From Edolisoma coerulescens (lineage: Eukaryota; Chordata; Aves; Passeriformes; Campephagidae), in the NCBI GenBank assembly GCA_013397115.1, contig VWZW01006289.1, positions 1,047,586-1,111,585 of the forward strand: DNA of 64,000 nucleotides, in the 5' to 3' direction. Within the stretch, counting starts at the first letter, position 1, and each line of letters starts with the position of its first letter. The position numbers and the translations under genes are program-made. The notes beneath the pieces are model-generated. The model was not told where the DNA came from and searched no databases. It saw only the letters and a list, made by a program, of their open reading frames with translations. Below are positions 1 through 12,300 of this stretch, in pieces.

Positions 1-204
1 GCTCTCTGGTGGTTTTGCAATTCTGGCAGTGCAGGTGTAAATCCCACTTACTCCAGGAATTTTCCAGATTTTCTATTTTCTGTTACCTATAAAAGATCTA
101 AAACTTGTCAACAATGACTTTTCTTTTGATTTGATATGTTAGAAAGTCTCCTGACGTAGCTTGTACTAGTGACATCAGGTGAATCTGTGTAAATTATTAT
201 TATA
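1..204. other. Unannotated AT-rich sequence at window edge
   Basis: I see no gene, repeat family or regulatory signature here. The CR1 element on the minus strand begins directly after this stretch. Confidence 0.4.
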
Positions 205-775
205 CAACCACAGAACAGCCCAGGTTGAAAGTGATCTGGTCCAAACTTGCAAAGGAATGGGAGCCTATGGAAGATCATCCAGCACCCTGTCCAATTGCAT
301 CTGGAAAACCTCCAGCAATGAAGATTCTACCAATCTCTGGGGAGGTTGTTCCAGTGAATGGTTTTACTCACCACAAAAAAACCTATTTCTTATGATGAAA
401 CAACTCCTGGTGCAACTTTACTGCTACCCCTTAACTTTTCCATGTGGATCTTTATGAGGAGAGAGGTTCCATCCTCTTTGTAGTCACACTTGGGATGCTG
501 GAATACTGTGATGATCTCCCCTCTCAGCCATCTTTTCTCAGATTAAAAGACTTAACTCCTCCCATCTTTCCTCACAGGGCAGCTCTCCAGCCTTTTGTTT
601 ATTTTCGTTGGTCTCCTTTGGACCCCCTCCCATCAGTCCATGACTTTTTTGAGTTGTGGGGACCAGAACTGGACACAGTACTACAGATGTGGCCTGACAA
701 GCACTGTGTAGAACTGGATGACCACATCTCTACCTCTCTGCTAGTAATGTCCCTGTAGATGCAGCCCGGAATCAA
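205..775 (-). mobile_element. CR1 LINE 3' fragment (minus strand)
   Basis: This is about 570 bp of a non-LTR retrotransposon of the avian CR1 family, 5'-truncated as most CR1 copies are. Read on the plus strand it has the order typical of an inverted CR1 3' region: an ACAGAACAGCCCAGGTTG-like end at 208, then CTGGTCCAAACTTG, CAGCACCCTGTCCAATTGCA, GGGGAGGTTGTTCCAGTGA, CTCCTTTGGACCC, GACCAGAACTGGACACAGTA, and GTAGATGCAGCCCGGAAT at the 5' side. Several indels and substitutions break every frame, so no protein is encoded. The two short plus-strand open frames in this interval (179-457 and 444-758) are antisense by-products of the element. The family call rests on motif order I recognise, not an alignment; the exact subfamily is not assigned. 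Confidence 0.85.
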
Positions 776-2307
776 AAATAAATCCTGTGCTTGCAGTCAG
801 GTTCAGGAAGGAAGCAAACCAATGTTTTCCAGAAAGCAAACAGTGTAAATAATCTGCTTGGTATTTGGGTTAAACACTCTTAGGTAGTGGCAAATAGCAT
901 TTGTCAATAACTTTGCAGGACAAATGGTGCTACAGGATTGCACATTGTAATTATGGGAGTACCTTACTGAAGTATATAGTTTCCAAACATTATATCTAAT
1001 ATTAACATTTGGAAAATACGACATCTTTTTTTTTTAAAATGACAAGAACCAAAATCTGTGCAAAGGAAATTCTACTTAAAAGGGTGTATAAAAGTAAGCT
1101 TCAATGGATGGAAGACTTTCCTTTAAACCAAACCAATTGCAATACCTGAAGAGGCATCTAAGTACCATCTTTTAAGTAAAGTAGTCATGATTTTCTTGAT
1201 TTCACATGTAAATAAGGAAGATCACATCTTACTTCTGTTCTGTTATACAGAATAAATGTTTTTTTCAAAGTTTGACATTTCTTGTCCAAAGATTAAATAT
1301 GGAAGTGAATTGAAATATGTCCAGGTAGCCCCAAATGGTAAAATTTGAATAAACTTCTGGCTTCCACAGTAAATAAATTAATTATCTTGGATTAAACCAG
1401 AGTGGAAGTTTTTTGAGGGAGATACATACTCTCACAGAAATATCCAGTATCTAATTTGTAACTGAAATATTTGAAAGTATAGACCAAAACATGAATCAGT
1501 GGAGACAAGGACAGAAAAAAAAAAAAAGAAGTCTGTCAAATCTTGTCCTTGTCTTGTCCTGTTGGTGGGAAAGAAAATGCTTCAGTTTACATTTCTTACA
1601 TTCTCTTAGAAGACTTGCTTTTTATGTGATTTCGTTTGTTGGAACATTGTGCTTCTTCCTTGTTGTTCCTTCTCCACCTGACAATATCCAGAAGTGTTGG
1701 AGTCTAAAGTATCTTGTGTCCAAGGTCTAGTACAGACAGATGCCGTGCCAAAAGCAGATGATCCATTTGCTGTGCATGGATTTTGACAGCTTACGCAGAA
1801 CATGGGTTTGTTCCAGCAGCACTGCACTTAATCTTTCTTCTTCCTCTTATGGTACAGTGTTCCAGCAGGGATGTTTTTCTCCTTCATCTTTAAATCAATG
1901 TTTTAAAATTTGGCAATCATACCATTGGTGTTGCAGATAGAAAAGAGGATCTTCGGAGGGCTTCTGACAGCTTATTGCTGTATGGAATATTGAATGGCAT
2001 TTTCCCCAGAAGAGAGCTATTTCTCTCCCAGATTTAAATTTTCTGACTCTTTTCTTCAAGATATTTGAGCACTTCAGTAGTTACTATCATTTTTTATAAT
2101 GACAATAATATTTTGTTGCTAGGTCCCCTCTCACTAAAATGTCTAAAATGATGGCATTAAGACTTATCAGAGACCTTTTCTGAGTGCAGATACCAAAGCT
2201 GCTGCCCCACACCTCTGTCTTTAAAGGCTAGGAGATGAAGGACAAGGAAATTATAAGCATGATAAGGGAAACACTAAAGCAGCAATAAATACTGTTGACA
2301 AAGCTAA
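776..2307. other. Unannotated AT-rich sequence
   Basis: Non-coding sequence with a T10 run at 1026-1035 and an A13 run at 1515-1527. Open frames are short and overlap on both strands (for example near 1491-1940), which is what chance gives at this composition. No repeat family is recognisable. The ERVL LTR follows. Confidence 0.45.
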
Positions 2308-2578
2308 GCATCAGTTCTGATTTTGGCTGGAGTAGAATTAATTTTCTTCTCCTGAAGATGTCTGAACACCTGCCTGCCTACGGGAAGCAGTGAATTAATT
2401 CCTTGTTTCATTCTGCATGTGTGGTTTTTGCTTTTCCTATTAAACTGTCATTGTCTCAATCCATGAACATTTTTCTAGCTTTTACCCTCTGATTCTCTCC
2501 CTGATCCCACTGGTGGAGGAGTGAGCGAGCGTCTGCGTGGTCTTTAGTTTCTGGCTGGAGTTAAACCACAACAGCATC
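2308..2578 (+). mobile_element. Solo LTR of a passerine ERVL family (TguLTR5-like), internally deleted, with 5-bp TSD
   Basis: The LTR body is 2313-2573. It starts AGTTCTGATTTTGGCTGG (the usual first T appears mutated to A) and ends GGAGTTAAACCACAACA. It is flanked by a perfect 5-bp target-site duplication GCATC at 2308-2312 and 2574-2578, and five bases fits ERVL-type integration. Family landmarks in order: the TTAATTTTCTTC start block, GAACACCTGCCTGCC, CCTATTAAACTGTC (an ATTAAA-type polyadenylation signal), a TCTCAATCCATGAAC stretch, GATTCTCTCCCTGATCCCAC and GGAGTGAGCGAGCGTCTGCG. Compared with the related LTR at 29188-29731, about 333 bp are missing between 2350 and 2351 (equivalent to about 29226-29558), which removes most of U3. 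No internal retroviral genes adjoin it, so it is a solo LTR. The family name is from memory of songbird repeats and was not searched. Confidence 0.85.
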
Positions 2579-5219
2579 TGACTATAACCAGTGTACAAAA
2601 TCTTGAAATGCTATATCTTTTTAGCTTTTAAACATCCTCAGTTGTACTTACATTTGTGTGGATATGTATGCATAACCCACTTAACATCCAGTTCCAGATG
2701 CCTCTTTCAACACAATCAGTCTCTTTGGGCCTAACTGTAGAGATTCCTACATTTCATTTTAAAGATCCTTTGTTAAATGCTAAGAATTTAGTATGAAGAA
2801 TATTTTCCTTCAAATTCAACGTATTTGAAACTTACATGAGAGTGTTAGAGCATTAGAATGGAGTGGTTCTTTTCAAAGGATAGGTATTAATGTTTAGCTG
2901 GCATTTTATTGTTCTTAATGCCTTGCTGGAAGTGTAAGCCAAGCTCTTTGCTACAGAAACTAATTCATGAGCTCAGATCGTAAAGGATTATATTATAGCA
3001 GGTTCTGAGCCAAACACTGTGCACATGCTAATCTGGGGCCTAAGTTTTTTCCCTCCCGACAATATGATTGAGCCCATTTTATCTGGAAATGCTTTTTGGT
3101 CTGGAATTGTGGGTAATGATCATTTGGCAAGAGAACTCTTTCAGTGCAATACAATAAAAAATAATTTTGTGCAGAACTATCTAAGAAACAATCCTCTATA
3201 TCCAATTCAGTAGAGTGTGACATATTTTTATCATTGTAACAGCAAAAACATGATCATTTTAATTCATAAATAGGGGTTCAATAGAAGTAGATTATATTTT
3301 ACTTAGAACTTGTCGAGTCACCAGGAGCTTGCTCAGTGACAAAAAAGATACTGAGTTTTTTTCTTTCCCTTTGAAATGGTCTGGTATTGGTACAATGAGA
3401 CATCCATGGACAGCGAAGTTGCTCAGAGTTCCATCAGGATTTAGCTCTTCCCTCACCCAGTGCATACCAGCATTACCCCATAGATACTTCAGCGTCTGAA
3501 ATACTTTTCTTTACTCTGTAAAGGGTACTCTAAATTAAGGTATATTAATTTAGATAAAAGGAATTCTGTGCTTCTAAGTGTATTTTTTTCTGTGTCCTCC
3601 AGGCTTTTTTAAGTCCTTAACCATTTACTTATTCTTACCACATTGCAAAATTCACTATTAGCTTCGAACACTTAGTTCATTGCTTTTATTTTTTTCTTTT
3701 GATGCATAGAGTGGCGAAATTTTATAAACCATAAATGGAAAGTTTCAGAACTTTGAGTTGTGACTTTTTAAGCAGAGTGAAAGCAAACTATTTAAATCTA
3801 CATATGCAAATTAATTCTTTTCAGTGGCCTTAAGTAGCAAAAAGGAATGATGGAATGCCAGCTCACAAAATGAATTTGACGAGGATGTATGTCCTACCAC
3901 TGAAAGTTACGTAATTTTTTCTCTCTCCCTCTTCCATTCATCTCACAGAAAATTTGAGCAGTATTCTATTACATTTAGCATATATATACCTTGGGACATA
4001 AGTGCCACAATGGCACTCTAATGATTTATATAGCTAGTGGTGTTACATATAAATTCAGAAAACAAGCTGAAGAATTTTTTAGCTAATTATTTGTTTATAC
4101 TTCTTGATATCTTTTTTTAAGAGAAGCAATTAAAATGTCAACATAATAAATTCTTTTCCTTGTAGCTGAAAAAGAAGAGTATGAATAAGAAAATTAATTT
4201 CTGCACCAGTCCTTGCTTTTGGAACCAGTAAATGTTTTCTGCCCGTGGAATTTTTTCTGTAATGTTTTAAAACTGACATGTCTCTTACTTTTCTCTATGT
4301 CATAGTAAATAAAGAATATATTGACTTCTTGTAAAGCAAAGATATTGATTATACACAGAAGTATGCTCCCTACAAACTCATAAGTTTTACTGGGAGAACG
4401 TTGTGCTGAACACAAGATAACAATTAATTTCCTTATTGAAACTTGTAAGAATGTAGATTGCTAAAGAGAAAACATTGTATTTTCTGCTTTCTGGTGTTAT
4501 GTATTCACCATCAGATTTCTTGTGCATTCATTGTTAGGTGTACAAAACTATAAATGAGCAACTGTGTTTATGAGAACTGTGGTATTTATGTTGTGGACAA
4601 CCAATCCCTGTGTGAATTTTAATCAGAAATTTGCGGGCATATAACAATGACAACAAAAAGATTAAATAGCAATTTAGTAGAAAATTTAATGCACTCTTAC
4701 TCCATTCAATATTGTTATTCAAACTGAAGAAGAAAACAATTTATAGGGAATATCAACAAGAAATAATCCAATCTGACACTGATGGACTATGAATTGGTGC
4801 AAAATAAGTATATATCTTTTTTCATCGCTGTCTTTTATCCACTCAAGGAGTTATTTGTGTATCTGTCATGCTTTCATAAGCATTTTCTATTTTCCCACGA
4901 TAATCCTTGTGCCTGGAGTTGTTTACATACCTAAAAGCAGGCAAACCCTTGCAGGAATTTCCCAAGTGCTGAAGTATTTTCCATTTCATAGAAGCAGTAC
5001 AATCTATTAGAGCAGTTGAGAAAACTGCTACAAATCCACCTGCACCTTTAAGCATTAAAATCAATAATATCTGTCCCTATAAGCCCATTTATCATGTAAT
5101 AAAATATTGTCTAAACCAGATGAGATGTTGAAAATTTCCCAATATTGCTGCCTTTTAACAGAGAGCCGTCACCTATCTAAAGCAGCCTGTGGGCCGTTCT
5201 CCATGAAGGTGTTTAGCTG
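2579..5219. other. Unannotated AT-rich sequence
   Basis: No gene or transposon is recognisable. An octamer-like ATGCAAAT followed by TAATT lies near 3803-3815. Such words are common in AT-rich DNA and are not called as a site. Open frames of 60-76 codons occur on both strands and look random. Confidence 0.45.
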
Positions 5220-5610
5220 AGTGTGGTGGTGGGTACATTGTCACAGCTGAGCTCGAGGGGAGCTGCGGTGGGTCAGGACTTGTCAGAGACCCTCTCAGGA
5301 CGTGGGAGAGGACTCAGCCATAGAGTCAACAGCCCCTCAGTATTTCCCTGTGACCACTGTGACTCAGAGTCCCCTCCTCATGCTTGGTCTCTTGGGGCAG
5401 ATTCCCACGAGGTCACTGGAAACAGCCGTGCTTTTTTATCTGTTTGCACGACGAGGTTAGGGAGGGGACCAGGGTGGCAGCTGTGCAGACGAACGCTCTG
5501 CCTGGCTTTAATCCTGCTTGAAAAAGACGTCAGGGTCTGGCGCGTCACCAGCCACAGTCTGATAACAGAAATGAAAAAGAGAAAAGCAAAGCCCCTGCAC
5601 TGATAACAAG
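5220..5610. promoter_or_regulatory. GC-richer patch with clustered AP-1/CRE/GATA-like words (possible enhancer)
   Basis: This patch is visibly richer in G and C than its surroundings. It contains a perfect AP-1 heptamer TGACTCA at 5360-5366, AP-1/MARE-like GACTCAGCCA at 5311-5320, GAGTCAA at 5323-5329, a CRE-like AGACGTCA at 5525-5532, and GATAA cores at 5561-5565 and 5602-5606. AP-1/NF-E2 plus GATA clusters are typical of some vertebrate enhancers, but individual matches are frequent by chance. An open frame across 5223-5603 (126 codons from a GTG) is ascribed to low stop density in GC-richer DNA and resembles no protein I know. Confidence 0.2.
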
Positions 5611-5820
5611 AACAGAGTTTAAATTTTACTAGACATTTATTTCTCCAGGAAGAAAGATCACAACTGGAAGACATTCAAATTCCTCTTTGTGCTGCATCTG
5701 AAACCAGAGTGCAGTTTCACCACAGTGAAACCAGAGCAGAAAAATGAAGAAGGGGTGACTATTCTCTTGATTTCTGTTAACCTGAGTGGATGAGGTTTGC
5801 TGTGAAGCACTGCTTCACAG

Positions 5821-5877
5821 GCTAAAGGACACATAAAGGCAGGAGCTAAAGGACACATAAAGGCAGGAGCTAAAGGA
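5821..5877. repeat. Tandem repeat, 24-bp unit, about 2.4 copies
   Basis: Two perfect copies of a 24-bp unit that begins GCTAAAGGACACATAAAGGC lie at 5821-5844 and 5845-5868, followed by a partial third copy (GCTAAAGGA) at 5869-5877. The lack of differences between copies suggests a recent duplication. No coding role is apparent. Confidence 0.95.
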
Positions 5878-8035
5878 AGCAGTGATAAAATGAATCCATA
5901 TCAGTCTTCTGTAAATCATTCTATTATGCTTTAGTGCTTCCATCTTTTCCCATTCTGGCATCAGTAAAAATGAATTCACTGAGACATGGCATTTGACTTA
6001 TGATGCTTTTTATTTTCGCAAAGAGATAAAATGAATAACATAACACAATTATATTTCAATCCAGAATCATAGCCGTGTGCCTCTTTAAGTATAATAACTA
6101 ATTGAGCCTTATTGATTTTTTTTTGAAACATAATCATTTAAGCTAAACTGAAGTAATCTTTTCTGAAGTTAAATATTGATTTTAACAATGGCATGCCCTA
6201 TATAACATTTTAAAAAATTATTATTACATCAATCATTATTATTTTTTGTAACAGTAATACATCAGATGTCGTAAAATGAGCATTGCCACTCCTAGGAAAC
6301 ACAGTAGCATAGCACATGTGACAGTAAAAGATACCACTTAATTTTATCACCTCCTATATATTTTTTCCATTAAGAAGATTCTCTGAAAAATAAGAAGTCT
6401 CATTTTAGGTCATTCTAGGATGTATTTGTCTTTTTTTTTTGTTTTGGCCTTCAGTAACAGACCTTTCTTATTTGAGTGATTCTGCTGGAGTTTCATAGGA
6501 AGGCAAGATCTAGCTATGTCTTCACATTGTACTGGAGTCACTATAGTTGAAAAGAATGGGGCACCATCTGGAGATAAGATGAAAATTCATTCATTTATGA
6601 AAAAAATTATCTTTGACCCAAGATTCACTATTGAGTATAATGGTTTGACTTTTCCAGTGGCATGTAGCTATCACAAGGAGAGAAAACACCCCATAGAATA
6701 AATGTGGGGAAATTCTGTGAAGATATTGAAGTTAAAGAATGAAAGTTTGCATGCAATTGAGAATTATTTGGGGCATTAGGAAATACAGACTAGGGATTTC
6801 TGAATAGGATTTCTGATCAGATGAGCTGTGTCTCTCCCTCATCAGTTCTGCATTCTTTAGAAACATAAAGACAAATCAGGCAGGCAAATTATTGGACTTT
6901 AAGCTATGTGTATTTGGTAATGCCTTATCAGAATAAAGTAGATTAGTAATTTTTAATGCTGTTAGTGTTAACTGATCATCTACTCCAATCAGATGGAGTC
7001 ATGAAACAGATACCAATCAACTCCAAATTGGCCTTATAACATGCAATGTGGTGTGCTTTCATGCAATTTAATATGCAACATAAGTTATACTACTTTGGTA
7101 TTACCAAGCACCTACAGAATAGATTTTATGTTTTTCAGAGAAATATTTCATCACTGACTTTATTTATCTAACGGGAAATGCAGAAAAAAATATTATGTTT
7201 GAAGTATTTTATTATTCAAAGTAGCATTTATTAAAATAAAAAGGGATAACCAGTCAAACCCTGCCAAAGAAATCACAAAACAACAAATGTCTTGAAAGTA
7301 TGTGGATTTATTCCATATACGATTATGTATCACATATGATTTTTTAAACTAGTTTTTATTTTCTCCATATTCAGGCAAATAGCCATTGATCTAATGCTTC
7401 TTTTCTTCACAATGCTTTACCAACAGGAACAATAATAATTAACTATAAATCATCTATAAACCATTATCGATGTCAAAAAGCCATGATCTTGATTTAATAA
7501 CTTCAGTTGTAATCAGTCTCCAATACAGATTCTGATTTACAGACTCCATTAGTCCTGCCAAGGCAGAAAGGAAGATGTGGAATATAAATTTAAGATTCAG
7601 GAGCACGGAATGGTTCGATGATTTGGATCCAAATAAAACCAGAAAGCTGCTGAAACTTCTAAACCCTAAGGATAAGGTGAAAAGAACAGGAGAGATGCAT
7701 ATGCTCTTACTGTAGCTTAATGTAACACCCTAAACTGAACAGACACACTCCGTGTGTGCACGTATGTACATATTTGTGTAGAAATAGACACAGTATTCTG
7801 TGTGTTCTGATGAATGGTTTGCTGATAAACTGTCCTCAGAATACTTGTATGAATGTATTATGTAATTCTTTAGCATGCAATTTTGACAGTAAAATTTCTT
7901 ACAACATTTATAATTCTCCCTACTATTATTTTTGCAAAGACTGGACATTGCACAGAGGGAAATAGTTTTGGCACACTCTGACAGAAGGTCTGTGAAGAAA
8001 AGGTAAAAATCCCTTTCTTTGTGTGTATTTCACTG
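5878..8035. other. Unannotated AT-rich sequence
   Basis: AT-rich non-coding DNA with short homopolymers, for example T9 near 6431. GTTCGAT near 7613 is an isolated B-box-like word without a tRNA fold. A CCAGAATCATAG word near 6061 resembles a CR1 3' end but no CR1 body follows it. No gene is seen. Confidence 0.4.
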
Positions 8036-8177
8036 GAAACATTCAAGGTCATGTGTGGTGTGGCTCTGAGCAGCCTGATCTAGTTGAAGATATTTCTGCC
8101 ATTGTGGGGCGGTTGGGCTGAATGACCTTTAAAAGCCCCTTTCCAACCCAAACCACTCTGTGATTCTATGATTCTGT
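8036..8177 (+). mobile_element. CR1 LINE 3' terminal fragment (plus strand)
   Basis: A severely 5'-truncated CR1 copy of about 140 bp. Diagnostic strings in order: GAAACATTCAAGGTCATG, GGCTCTGAGCAGCCTGATCT, GGGCTGAATGACCTTTAAA, CCCTTTCCAACCCAAACCA, and the tail CTCTGTGATTCTATGATTCTG. The octamer-like tail marks the true 3' end of the element. It carries no coding capacity. Confidence 0.9.
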
Positions 8178-9112
8178 TTTTGTCTACAAGTTTGATTCTC
8201 CCCATTGCCATTCTGAATGAAACCTTTGTAGAGTGGGAAGAATCTGAGTGATTGGTTGCATCCAGATAATATTTTGAAACTTCTTCCCAAGTCAAACCAA
8301 GAGGAGAGGGGTGCCTCCGAAGGAATAAAAAATCTATAAACTGCCAACAGTCCTGTAGGAAATTAACAGAAAGGACTTAAGTTTGGGGTAGTTATTTCAT
8401 ATCTGAACTGATTTTGCTGTAACTATTCCTATTTCTGTAAGATTTTTAAACTTGCAGGTTTATGTTAGGTAATTCATAGCTATAAAGAAATAGAACGTGT
8501 CACTTTGTTCGATCTCATTTTTGCATACAGACAGTGTTCATTACTTGTCAAAGATTGAATGTTGAGAGTGGTTGGCTAAAAGCTGCTCATTCTGGATAGG
8601 AAACTGCTTGTAATTTTCATTTAATTGATCCTTTCATAGTTTTGTTAGAAGGATTTGGGCCAGCTGAGATGTTATATTTGCAGGGGTTTATGCAGAGATC
8701 AGCCATTCAGGCAAAATGTCATTAGGCTTAGCAATTGCTTTGTGCTTTTCATATGCTTGTTGGCATGTGGGATTTTCATCAGGGATTTCAGAGATTTCAG
8801 AGCAGTTATACCAGTTCTATTATTCAGTGTGAAAATACTGTATTGTCACTTGCAAGTTTTATTATTTTCTAAACCAAAATATAGTGAAGAAGAAATGAGG
8901 AAGATGGTTACGAGGAAGATGCTCTGAGCAAATATTCAGACCAAAGCTTTCCAAAGTCCAGCCATATTAAATCAGGGTTTGGACTGAAGCCCTGTTTTTG
9001 CTCTAACTTCTCTCTCCTAATAAACCAGCAAGGTTTTCCATTTTTGTCTAAGTTTGCTGCAAAGAAAGAGCTTCTTTGTTCAAGCTTCACCTCTGCAACT
9101 CCTTCCCTTGCA
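8178..9112. other. Unannotated sequence
   Basis: No repeat or known gene is recognisable. An open plus-strand frame at 8655-8927 (90 codons) lacks recognisable features. The end of the interval, about 9086-9112, is a pyrimidine-rich tract ending in TTCCCTTGCAG and looks like a 3' splice site for the possible exon listed next. Confidence 0.3.
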
Positions 9113-9300
9113 GGTGGCAAGATTTGTCACCGTTTCAGCACTGTTTATCTACAAAAGTGTAGTAGTATCTTCTCATTTCCAAGAAACCAAAGAAAATCCT
9201 GACCCAAGAGTATATGCCTCCAAGACAATCCATCCCAGCTGAAGACCTGTTAATACCTGAGGAGCCTTTGAGGGAAATGTGCAGGATGAAGGATGTTATG
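9113..9300 (+). other. Possible exon (strong acceptor and donor flanks)
   Basis: A pyrimidine-rich tract ending CTTCCCTTGCAG at 9112 and the donor ATG|GTAAGC at 9300/9301 frame a 188-bp segment. No frame is open across all of it. From the ATG at 9214, however, 29 codons run in frame to the donor with phase 0 and a mixed soluble composition (begins MPPRQSIPAEDLLIPEEP). This could be a first coding exon with 5' UTR in front, a lncRNA exon, or chance. Cryptic splice pairs are common in vertebrate DNA, and I do not recognise the peptide. Confidence 0.12.
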
Positions 9301-12300
9301 GTAAGCTACAAGAAGTTCAGGTTTTGATTATTTGTTTCTTTAAAAAGCAAAGATTCATATCAATGATAGTTGTTCGGGTTTTTTTAATTAGCAATGACTG
9401 TAAGATTAGGCTCTGGATCACCTTTGTGGCCTGAAAGGATCCCTTTAAGAGATTCTGTTTTCTCAAAAACCTAAATAATAGTTAAAAAACGATTTTAAGG
9501 ATTGTTCTTAACTAAGTGCAGTCTGCAGCTCTGAACAGTGCTCTGTTAATGACTTCTGAACCACTTACACAACAGCCCTTTCATGCACTCTCTCTGACGG
9601 TACAGACATGCCCTCTCCCATTTGTGGCTTCAGGCCATTCACTACAATAGTTAATGTACAGACAAACATTAAGAAATTCGTGTTAGAGTAATTTAACATA
9701 AAACCTGATTGCTAAAAACTCTGGGCCACATCTCACAACTTTACTTAACAAGAGGCTATTTAGACAGAAGAATTAAGTGCTTCAATTCTATTCGTCATGA
9801 TAGAGGAATTTTAGGCGCGGAGGTCTGAAAATAATAGAGGGCTTCACATCACCTAATTCTAAAAAGCCTGAAAGATCAGAAGGTGTCTGCACATGATGTT
9901 CCTGCATGGCTGATTTTCCAGCCATCAGTAAACTTCTGTTTTGTTGGATGTGTCACCAGGGCCCTCTTCTCTCTGACTCAGCCCTCTTGCAGGCTGAGCT
10001 GCTACACCAGAATCAACTCAGAGCTGCCTGCAGGCACTGAATTTTGATAGGATTTGGACACAAAGGTTTAATATTGTCTAGGAGTTCATTATAAGTTGTA
10101 ACGAACTGTAGTTGGCAAGGCTTTCTACAGTCAAAGAAATCTGGGTGACTTTAGACATAACCAACATAAGCAGAGTTATCTGATGTATGGCACTTTTAGA
10201 ATAAGGTTATCTTATATTCCCTGAACTGAAAATAAATATCTGTTGACCTTTCATTTTATTTTCTTAGAGTTCTATCTCCTTCATCTAGATTGCAAAAGAC
10301 AGGTCTGGGTGGTAGGCCTAAATAGAAAGTTGTTCCTATGCAGTGCTGGAGAATTGTTTTCTATCTCCATCGAAATGGTTGTGAAAACAGGTTACTAATT
10401 TTTTTCCCAAGGCTTTCAGTAGCTCAGCTGTATTGCAATGATTGAAATTAGCTTATTGATTCTTACCTAATAGTACCTATTATATGTTATTTTGGGTTAT
10501 CATTTCTTTAGCTTGTCTCCTATTTTTTCATCAGTCACTAGCTTCAGATCTTCATACACCAGTTATTTGGGAAAAATGAAATGCTCTCTTTTACTGAAAT
10601 TCTCTAAGCACTTCAATGTGAGTTAAGAATATACCATTAACATCTGGACATCTTTCGTTTCTACTTCATAACATCTTTCAAAGCTTATTTCTCAGTTCAG
10701 TAGTAGATATGAATTGGTTGAAGCAAAACTTATTTGACATATACCACTTGAAAGACAAATCAAATAAACAACCAAAACTATGCTAGTAATAGTCTTGTTA
10801 TCTGAAACTCTTTTCTCATACGATAACCTCTATCAAAATGCATTAAAATCCTAAAGCCACAAATCCCTATAGCACTTATCTGCAGCAGCCAAAAAAAGTC
10901 AAGATCCTGTTCAAGGCTTTGTAATCTTACCCCTGTGCAAATTAAAAGGGTTGCTTTGTGTCTAAACTGAGTTTGAATGTGAAGGAAAAACACAGGAAAA
11001 CAACTACAGAACTGACAAAAGATAGAACAGCTGCCTGAGGACAGTTCTGAGAAGAGCCTAGAACAAATGCTGTCCTATTATTTTCAGAACTATAATTATT
11101 TCCAAGAGATTGATGGTGCATACAGAAAAGAACATTGCATCATTTATGATACAATATTTTATATTACTGGATCATCTTTATGCTGAAACAGAGTTAAGAG
11201 CATTAATAATGTCGCAATTTTTTCATTAATACATTGTGTAATTCAACTGTTTCAAATAAAATAGTTTCACAGCAAGACTGTCTGCTGACACTGACACAAC
11301 TCTTTCCTGGGTCTGAGTGGGTATTTTGTAGACTGAAATCAACAAAATAGAATAAAATATCGTGGAGGGTCACTACTGAATGTAGTCACAATCCTGAAGT
11401 GCAAGTCTTGCAATTCCCAAGAGCTAAATATTTCAGCAAATTTAGTGGATGCATTGTAATTTTTTATTATCACTATTCACTTTCATTTGCCTTGTTCTGT
11501 GTTTTAAAATAGCTCTAATTTTGGGGCTAGATCCCTGCTGCATCAGGAGAAAGAATGAACATAAAAGGATGCTGAGCCCTTGAGAAAGCTCCATCTGGTC
11601 TTCTTGAACTGATGGCAGTAATTATTAGAAGAAATTGAAGATGATCCCCTTTCCTTCTTCCATCCAGATGTGAGAGATTGAAATGTTAAAGGTTAATGAC
11701 TCAAAAAATCAGTAGTTTACAAAAGCAGCAGATGCTCTGCTGAGGCCAGGGTTGCAACTGAAGAGGAGCAGGAGAGTTTGTGTATGTGGTGGTGAAATCT
11801 CTGATCCACAGTGGACAGAGAGGGAGTGCACCCATCACTGAAGCATGACCAAGACAAACCAACCTTTGTGTAGCAACAAGCTTGTATTTACTGGGATAAT
11901 AGATAAACAGATGCAACGTATCTGCAAAGACTTTTGCACAGTTACCATTTTGCAACATATAATATTGAATTTTAATGCAACGGATATAGCCGGCAAAATT
12001 AAATAGAAACATAAATGAATGGTCTATGATTTGCTTAAATTACTCATGAACATTTCCATTTGAGTCTTGTTATATAGGTGCCAAGAAAATATCACAATGT
12101 CATTAAGTACTAAAATAACAGTGACATTTTAGGCAAGTCATGAATGATGTTTTACAGAGCATTTTGAGCAGGCGGGGAAGCAGCTACTTGTATGTATCAT
12201 TATCTCCTATTAGTAGTGTACCAGTTTTGAAAGAGGAATATTCATTGCCATAGTAATGACTTGATGACAGTTTTCAAAAACATCCCACTAGGAAAGAAGG

